In this document: positions 53,449 through 59,104 of the stretch, piece after piece | Numbering within the stretch: position 1 is the stretch's first letter | Layout: every line of letters starts with the position of its first letter | Assembly: GCF_000415985.1 (NCBI RefSeq) | Contig: NZ_KE356561.1 | Location: 51,490-110,593 of the forward strand | Reading direction: 5' to 3' | Source: Haloquadratum walsbyi J07HQW2 | GTDB lineage: Archaea > Halobacteriota > Halobacteria > Halobacteriales > Haloferacaceae | DNA length: 59,104 bases | Made by a program: the position numbers and the translations under genes | The notes under the pieces: model-generated | Told to the model about the DNA's origin: nothing | The model's database searches: none | What the model saw: only the letters and a program-made list of their open reading frames with translations

Positions 53449-53877
53449 ATGAGATACACACTACAAATGAGTAAAATGAATTATCATACGTACATTATTG
53501 ATCTATTGGCTAAATTTGATGCAAACGCCATTACATATAACTCATCAGAAATGGCAAACGGTATTATTTGTTCACTAAATGGTGACCCATCTCATACAGT
53601 CCGTGAGGGAAATGCGGTATTCTTACTCGTTGAGCTGATCGACAACAGCTGGACTATTCAACATATTGCTAGCGAAAAATGTAATATATCTAAAATGTAT
53701 TGCGAAGCAAACGACGATGTGCTTTCTGTTCTTGTTGAAGGAACATTATTTTTTCATCCATTTAGGAAGAACACATATGTATTCGACTCAGTGTACGTAT
53801 GGGAAGTTGATGCTGAGAACGCCGATATCACAGGTGCTCACAATAAGAATATACTCTTTAATAAGAAAAGAGCTTAA
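53449..53877 (+). CDS. Hypothetical protein
   Basis: This 142-residue acidic alpha/beta protein (NYHTYIIDLLAKFDANAITY, AVFLLVELIDNSWTIQHIAS, TYVFDSVYVWEVDAENADIT) has no recognised family. Starts at 53449 and 53458 are both possible. Base composition fits the AT-rich island. Confidence 0.55.
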   Translation: MRYTLQMSKMNYHTYIIDLLAKFDANAITYNSSEMANGIICSLNGDPSHTVREGNAVFLLVELIDNSWTIQHIASEKCNISKMYCEANDDVLSVLVEGTLFFHPFRKNTYVFDSVYVWEVDAENADITGAHNKNILFNKKRA

Positions 53878-54142
53878 TCGGTAAGCTCATTAATGATGTT
53901 GAACATAGCACGAGTCTGTGTCTTATTTTTATCTTGGAACTGTGGATTCCTTCTAATAACAAAGTTAGATTTTCATCCATATTTCTCTCTGAGTCGTTAA
54001 TTGCATTGAGATATAATCCAGAAATGTTACTATATGATACTGAGTTAGCTACCCTAATATGGTTGGTTTCATTTGATATCAATATTTTTATATCGTCTCG
54101 TAGATTCAGGTGTTTAGTGCCTTCATATTTATTTGGTTGCAT
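53858..54142 (-). CDS. Doubtful hypothetical frame
   Basis: This 94-codon frame (KYEGTKHLNLRDDIKILISN, YLNAINDSERNMDENLTLLL) overlaps the end of the preceding gene by 20 bases. After residue 70 another frame (FVIRRNPQFQDKNKTQTRAM) looks more protein-like, so this may be a frameshifted relic. Confidence 0.3.
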   Translation of the reverse strand: MQPNKYEGTKHLNLRDDIKILISNETNHIRVANSVSYSNISGLYLNAINDSERNMDENLTLLLEGIHSSKIKIRHRLVLCSTSLMSLPIKLFSY

Positions 54143-54406
54143 CGAAACGCAGATGAGGTCAGTTTCATTCGTATAATTGAGTCCGATACGCAGGACTCGG
54201 TCCGTTCACTCGTACATTGAATAATACAGTTTGAGGTGTACTAAGCCCCATTATTTCAGCCATAGAATACTACAATTACGCTTCATAATGTAATTTGGAC
54301 CGACAGTTATATTCTGAGATGTATTCGTGACTGATCAGAGTCATGATTACATATGTCGATTTTTTAACAGTAGTTTTATGTTCATACACTTAAACCATAA
54401 CCGCAT

Positions 54407-55387
54407 ATGGATCGACTAGTGGGTAAAACAATCAGAGAATCACAAAGGCAAGATTCAGAGGAAACACAAACAAAGCAGGGAAAACAAATTGAAATAGTAA
54501 CGTGTCCAGATTGCGACACGCAGTCTATTATTCGAGATGAATCTCATGGTGAGCGTCATTGTCATGAGTGTGGGCTCGTTGTCTCTGAGAATGAGATTGA
54601 CCATGGTCCTGAGTGGCGAGCATTCAATCCCTCAGATCAAGAATCTAAGTCTCGAGTAGGTTCACCAACACGAAAATCAATGCATGATAAAGGATTGACA
54701 ACAACAATTGATTGGAAAAATAAAGATACCTTTGGGCGAATCTTGTCTCCGAAAAAACGTTCTCAAATGTTACGTCTTCGGAAATGGCAACAACGAATCC
54801 GGACAAAGGATTCAAACGAACGTAATCTTCAATTTGCTCTTTCAGAAATTGATCGAATGGCTTCTGCACTCGGCTTGTCACAACAAATTCGAGAAACTGC
54901 TTCAGTTATATATCGAACAGCTCTTAGAAACGATCTAATTCGGGGTCGTTCAATTGAGGGGGTCACATCAGCGAGTTTGTACGCTGCCTGCCGACAGAAT
55001 AGCATTCCCCGGTCACTATCAGAGATTTCACAAGTTGCCCGTGTTAATCGAAAAGAAATAGGGAGAACATATCGATATGTCAGCTCACATATTGGATTAG
55101 AGCTTGAGCCGGTAGATCCAAAAAAATACGTGCCACGTTTCTGTTCACGGCTTGAGGTTTCGAATCGTGTCGAGCAACAAGCAAATGAAATTATCGATGA
55201 AACAGCAGAAGCGGGATTATTATCAGGGAGATCACCAACTGGATTCGCAGCAGCAGCAATTTACTCTGCTGCACTCCTTTGTAACGAAAAGAAAACGCAA
55301 AGAGAAGTTGCAAACGTTTCTAACGTAACTGAAGTCACGATAAGAAATCGATATCAAGAACAGATAGCTACACTGCAGTCGTTCTAA
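54407..55387 (+). CDS. tfb: Transcription initiation factor TFB (TFIIB)
   Basis: This complete 326-residue TFB has a zinc ribbon with C33, C36, C52 and C55 (VTCPDCDTQS, RHCHECGLVV), a B-reader region (GPEWRAFNPSDQESKSRVGS) and two cyclin repeats (ALSEIDRMASALGLSQQIRE, then GRSIEGVTSASLYAACRQNS and GRSPTGFAAAAIYSAALLCN). A terminal HTH (TQREVANVSNVTEVTIRNRY) is the BRE-contacting motif. TFB recruits RNA polymerase to the TBP-bound promoter. Halobacteria carry several TFBs with distinct targets. This one is AT-rich and near other informational paralogues, so an element-linked expression role is possible. Confidence 0.92.
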   Translation: MDRLVGKTIRESQRQDSEETQTKQGKQIEIVTCPDCDTQSIIRDESHGERHCHECGLVVSENEIDHGPEWRAFNPSDQESKSRVGSPTRKSMHDKGLTTTIDWKNKDTFGRILSPKKRSQMLRLRKWQQRIRTKDSNERNLQFALSEIDRMASALGLSQQIRETASVIYRTALRNDLIRGRSIEGVTSASLYAACRQNSIPRSLSEISQVARVNRKEIGRTYRYVSSHIGLELEPVDPKKYVPRFCSRLEVSNRVEQQANEIIDETAEAGLLSGRSPTGFAAAAIYSAALLCNEKKTQREVANVSNVTEVTIRNRYQEQIATLQSF

Positions 55388-55547
55388 TCGTTTCAACATT
55401 TTCGAGGTGGAGTCCCTTTCCTCAAGGAACGAGCAACACGAGCGAGTAGAGAGGCGAGAGATCGACAACCACCTTGGGGAGACAGAATAATACATTATTT
55501 AAGAATTAATAGTACGTTTGTAGAGCTACGATGGCATCAGATGCTGA

Positions 55548-55787
55548 GTGTCACCGTCGACCCGCCATCACACGGCTCGACAGGTGCAACATTGCATCCA
55601 ACTTACGTGTGAGAACAAGCATACTCAGGCTGGCGTCAGAACCATTGCTAAAGACACGGTGAAGCGAGAAACAGGCTTGAATGGTCAGCATTCGACTCTT
55701 GCCTGTCACGAGGTTGCCAGCAGTATCCAATCCTGCATCGAACGCCGAAAAAACGACAGACAAGCGACACAACTGCACAAAATCTGA
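55548..55787 (+). pseudogene. tnpB: tnpB N-terminal remnant
   Basis: The frame reads THTQ-type sequence (NKHTQAGVRTIAKDTVKRET), then GLNGQHSTLACHEVASSIQS and CIERRKNDRQATQ. This corresponds to the TnpB N-terminal helical domain (DTVREETGLGSQHAILATHQ type). It breaks into the antisense of a DUF partner fragment at about 55785. No RuvC part remains. Confidence 0.65.
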
Positions 55788-55945
55788 ATCAGTATAGCGG
55801 AACTTGTAGTCCCCCCGCGTCGTCCACTGGACGTCAATTCGCCCACTATCAGCCCCACAAAGGTCATGCTCAAGTCTGACCTCCAGCACTGCTGGATTAA
55901 GATAGTCGTCCAGTGAGGGAGTCGCGAGCGGCTCTGTCTGAGTTC
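55785..55945 (-). pseudogene. Fragment of the winged-helix partner gene (third copy)
   Basis: The minus strand reads ATPSLDDYLNPAVLEVRLEH, then DLCGADSGRIDVQWTTRGDY and KFRYTDSDF. This closely matches residues about 35-85 of the 2417-2899 protein (ATPSLDDYLNPSVLEVRFDD). It is cut by tnpB debris on one side and by the surface-protein relic on the other. No regulator gene is next to it. Confidence 0.8.
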
Positions 55946-56537
55946 GACTTCATCAGCCACTGCGGGAGCAATTGAAATCACTGAGGCACCCGCATCAATA
56001 TCGCCTGTGGATCAACCAGACGTATTATCGACACAACTGCAGGTGAATGTCGATCCAAGCGACCTCCCAGGCGACGGGAGTGAATCTGATCCATACGAGA
56101 TCGCGAATGCCTCCGAATTACAGGCGATGGAAGATGACCTGGATGCAAATTACGAGTTAGTGAGCGATATTGACGCCTCAAACAGACGCAATTCAATAAT
56201 GGAAGTAGGTTTGACCAGATCGGAGGATCTGTTTTCGACGAGAATGCCCCTCCTCCATTCAGTGGGTCAGTTGACGGAAATGGTCACACAATTATTGGAC
56301 TCAATTGACCGTCCGAGTGAAGCTGACGTTGGGTTGCTCGGATATGATGAGGGAATATTCACAGATGTCACGCTCACAGACGTGACATTCAGTGACCGGA
56401 ACTCCGTGAGTGGACTCATCGGAATAAACAATGCCGATGGAATGATACGGAGCGCAACACCTTCGGGGAGCGTGACCGCGACTGGAGAGGTGTTTGGAGG
56501 ACTCGGTCTCGCGCACATGTGCTCACTTATCACCTAG
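55946..56537 (+). pseudogene. GLUG-repeat surface protein, truncated and degraded
   Basis: The sequence reads SDPYEIANASELQAMEDDLD and ANYELVSDIDASN, then FTDVTLTDVTFSDRNSVSGL and SATPSGSVTATGEVFGGLG. These are the GLUG-type repeats of secreted adhesin-like proteins. Frame breaks occur between about 56190 and 56310 (the DGNGHTIIGL-type stretch is scrambled) and no signal peptide or anchor is visible. The gene end at 56537 follows immediately after a repeat, so the rest was lost. Confidence 0.65.
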
Positions 56538-56690
56538 TTACTCATAACCGAGAGGTGGTCACTGGAGCGTGTGGTCTTCATCTTGAGGAGTAAGTGGCTT
56601 GAGAGGCAGGGCGTCTCGTCACCGGGGAAGACTCCGTCTTCTGAACGACCTCGCGGCAGTCGACCTGCTCCGCCTGTAGACCCACATCAC
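56538..56690. other. Intergenic between surface-protein relic and propeller relic
   Basis: No gene was recognised. Confidence 0.3.
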
Positions 56691-56694
56691 CCAG

Positions 56695-57681
56695 AACTGC
56701 TAACTTCTGCGCCACTTTGACCACCATTTTCGGGGTCTACATCGGTGGTATTAGATGAGTCCACGACTGGTGTGTAGCGACCTGTCACATCTCCAGATGT
56801 CGGAACTGTTGCAAGTTCGGTCCATTCAGATCCGTCACCCCGAAGGACATGTCCACCGTGTGTCACAGCGACAAGTGTGTCACCAATCGTCCCAAGCCAA
56901 GCACAGTCACTATTTCATCAGCGCACGGAATTACAATTCGTTCAACCGATTCACCGTGGACATCAACAAGTTGTGGGCGAGCTTCAGGCTCGTTCCACGT
57001 TGAGGAGTTTGCCATCGCGCTGGCAGCGTATATTACTCCGTCGTGTTCGTGTACAGCCCGGAAATACGGCTGTTCGATTGAGGTATCGAGACGGGTCCAA
57101 GACTGACCAGGGTCAGAGCTGCGATACAGTCCCCGCCCTGTCGCAGCAACGTACTCACCGGAACCGACGACGTGGAGTTCGTGAATATCATTGGCGACGC
57201 TTTCGTGACGCTCAAACCAGGTCTCACCGCTATCCTCGCTGCAGTGAATTCCCCCGACCTCAACACCCACGACAATCCGCGATGACACACCGGGATGACC
57301 AGGGTCGACATGAACATCGCGTATCTGCGCAAGGTTCTCGTGGCGTGGCAGTCGCCACTCCCCACGCGAGGGGAGCCTCTGGAGACCATCACACTCCTCC
57401 CAGGTCTCATCATCTGCCGGTACCGTGGTATAAACAGCTGCGGGACGGGTGCCGGCAAACAGTCTGCCGACCCGTGTTGCCCCAACAGGATATACTTGCT
57501 CTCGTGGGACCTCAAGATTCTTTCACTCACCGTCCAATCGACGGGACAACCCTGTCTGTGTTGCTGCAAATATTCCCCTGATAGCCTCGAATTGAGTCAA
57601 TCTCATCACACGACGTCCTGAGAACTTGTTTCGGTGTCGCACTGCTACTGTCTGTTGGGAGATAATAGACACCATCATCGC
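56695..57681 (-). pseudogene. BNR/Asp-box beta-propeller protein, degraded
   Basis: The start MYIGSDDGVYYLPTDSSSAT at 57681 is followed by IFAATQTGLSRRLDGE with a stop, then GRLFAGTRPAAVYTTVPADD. Next come LPSRGEWRLPRHENLAQIRD, VGGIHCSEDSGETWFERH and GRGLYRSSDPGQSWTRLD. S-D-x-G-x-x-W Asp boxes are typical of sialidase/YCF48-like propellers. At least two frame breaks and one stop occur, and the C-terminal HGGHVLRGDGSEWTEL lies in yet another frame. Such haloarchaeal propeller proteins are of unknown function. Confidence 0.7.
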
Positions 57682-57890
57682 TACCGATGTACATACTGCA
57701 GTTATCAGAAAGAGAGATGCAAAAAACCTCTCTGGGTAGTGGGACTCAATGAGAACCGAATCTCATCCCTCTGAAGAAGGTGGTATATGACCTCGATCGG
57801 TAGCGAAGCCTCTGTCTCTGGGCCTTTGAGGCCCTTGATAATGCCCACTCTCACATCGAGATCGGCGATATTCGGAAAGCGAATAACGAT
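57682..57890. other. Intergenic with hairpin
   Basis: Contains the perfect inverted repeat gggcct ttg aggccc (57820-57834), possibly a terminator for the leftward cupin gene. A minus-strand open stretch (VGIIKGLKGPETEASLPIEV) across it was not recognised. Confidence 0.35.
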
Positions 57891-58391
57891 CTAATCGGGG
57901 TCCGACTCATCTGGCCAGTAGTCGACGTCGGCGTCCTCTGGGTAGTATTTTGTCAGCTTCCGACCCTCGTGGCGCCCTGGGGGTGTTCCGGTGTAGACGC
58001 CGACTTTGTCCATGTCGGGATAAATCACTACGTCCGGGTCCTGCATCGTTGAGATGGCAAGATAGCGTAACGGGACATCATCCTCGCTGTCGTTTATCAC
58101 GCGGTGGCCGCCGGCTTCGCCTGCCGGGAGAGATACGTAGTCGCCCGCTGAAACCGCATGAGTACCGTCCTTGAGACGGACAGATCCTGTCCCGCTCAGG
58201 ACATATATTGCCTCATCGTTTCCCTCATGATAATGATACGGCCATGAGCGTTTGTCAGGGGGAAGCTCATACAGGCTACAACCGATGTGTTCGCCATCCG
58301 CTGCGGCTGACAATTGCTTCCGGCGAAATGTCGTCTCTCTCTCATCGGTGTTGGTCTCAATCCACTCAATGTCGTCGCTGTTGACATGCAT
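57891..58391 (-). CDS. Cupin-domain protein
   Basis: This 166-residue acidic single-domain cupin has motif 1 YHYHEGNDEAIYVLSGTGSV (His pair, Glu and Gly in normal spacing) and a motif 2 with AGEAGGHRVIND carrying the later His. Such proteins bind a divalent metal and act as isomerases, dioxygenases or sugar-binding proteins. The substrate cannot be told from sequence. The C-terminal extension (GTPPGRHEGRKLTKYYPEDA) is seen in haloarchaeal members of this group. No frameshift is present; it is the only intact gene in the right end of the window. Confidence 0.85.
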   Translation of the reverse strand: MHVNSDDIEWIETNTDERETTFRRKQLSAAADGEHIGCSLYELPPDKRSWPYHYHEGNDEAIYVLSGTGSVRLKDGTHAVSAGDYVSLPAGEAGGHRVINDSEDDVPLRYLAISTMQDPDVVIYPDMDKVGVYTGTPPGRHEGRKLTKYYPEDADVDYWPDESDPD

Positions 58392-59104
58392 GGCAGTCGT
58401 AATTGAGTATCAATCTCTAAAACGATTCACTGTCATTAATTATTATATTACTCAGATGTAATTGAATTATATTCGGAGGAGAGTCAACTGATCACAATAG
58501 TTTGATCAGAGTAAACAAAGATCATGGCTCCGCGGGGTGCCCAACTACGAACCAACCGACGATCCGGATGTTCCCTGGCGAGTTTGCTAAGATCGATTGT
58601 GCACCGACTCAGATCTCTCAATGTGATTTCTTACCGTTGCAACGGTAGCTGAGAATGTCATGAGAAGGTGTATAACTGTGCTTCTAACCTTCTGAGTTCT
58701 GAGTCTGAGATCGGCAAGAAGGAGAGGTATCTCTCCACTTGTCCTATGACGATCCTGGTGCCGATGTTCTCGATTGGGTCAAATCTTCTGTCGCGTCACG
58801 GGGAGTCATTGTTAGAGAAAAAACAGAGAAGATTGATCATCCTAATCCTACCCGTCATTTGTCGAGCTCAATGATCCGAATGCCAGTCTCATTGATCCAG
58901 TCCGTCGGGAGATCATATCCAATTCGATCTCCGAGAGTTCAACTCACTCGTAATACTTGCACCAGGACAGTCGACTCATCTCATCTCATCTCAGATTCAG
59001 AACTCCAGAATGACTCTTTGCAATCTGCTCACAGACACAGAGTGAGAGACATATCGAACAGAATGAACCCCTGCAAGGTCGATTCCTCGGACTTCCATAC
59101 GAGT
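58392..59104. other. Right end without recognised gene
   Basis: Several short frames occur, including an open stretch with DDPGADVLDWVKSSVASRGV around 58745-58810 that looks protein-like but was not identified. Probably transposon or gene debris. Confidence 0.4.

Noticed and set aside
1-59104. CRISPR array, rRNA or tRNA genes
   Set aside because: No regularly spaced direct repeats, no conserved rRNA segments and no tRNA T-loop signature were noticed on either strand by eye.

Overview
The window reads as DNA of a halophilic archaeon (class Halobacteria). The evidence is acidic proteins, a haloarchaeal surface-glycoprotein signal peptide, TFB/Spt5/RPA homologues, class III (prepilin-like) signal sequences, TATA-type promoters and IS200/IS605-type tnpB elements. 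A moderate GC content broken by very AT-rich blocks, together with giant surface proteins and many decayed genes, points to a Haloquadratum-like genome or plasmid. That assignment is inference. No rRNA, tRNA or CRISPR array was seen.

Region 1 (about 1-14.1 kb, GC-rich) looks like a plasmid-type accessory module. It holds an OB-fold protein that runs off the left edge, two pairs of a winged-helix gene plus a small partner gene, an operon of SWIM zinc-finger protein, methyltransferase-fold protein and small zinc finger, a DUF433/DUF5615 toxin-antitoxin pair, and a vWA protein with a long acidic linker. The SWIM gene is split by a tnpB element. The right end is a gene graveyard (merA tail, glutaredoxin, DUF63-like, tfb fragments) followed by an intact glycerophosphodiesterase.

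Region 2 (about 14.2-32.9 kb, AT-rich) carries hypothetical genes, a second Spt5, an RPA plus RPA-associated pair, a fragment of the DNA polymerase D large subunit, a tnpB element with three 5-bp tandem duplications, a candidate structured RNA, prepilin-like secreted proteins (one with an ILEI-like domain), a Tat lipoprotein and a mosaic, anchorless surface glycoprotein.

Region 3 (33-38 kb) is an accessory patch with RelB/RelE, a HicB orphan, a broken TumE/TumA pair, a broken tyrosine integrase with its small RHH partner, and further RHH or hypothetical genes.

Region 4 (38.5-55.4 kb, AT-rich again) has a PilB/PilC-type pilus assembly pair, a SHOCT protein, tnpB elements, a 1.9-kilo-residue PKD-containing surface protein, an MCM protein that stops before its ATPase domain and lies tail-to-tail with a probable PolD small-subunit fragment, and a complete TFB.

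Region 5 (55.4-59.1 kb, GC-richer) is again mostly debris (tnpB N-terminus, DUF partner fragment, GLUG-repeat protein, BNR-propeller protein) with one intact cupin.

The most striking pattern is that the two AT-rich blocks together hold paralogues or fragments of MCM, PolD small and large subunits, RPA, Spt5 and TFB. This looks like the remains of a replicon or island that once carried its own informational gene set.
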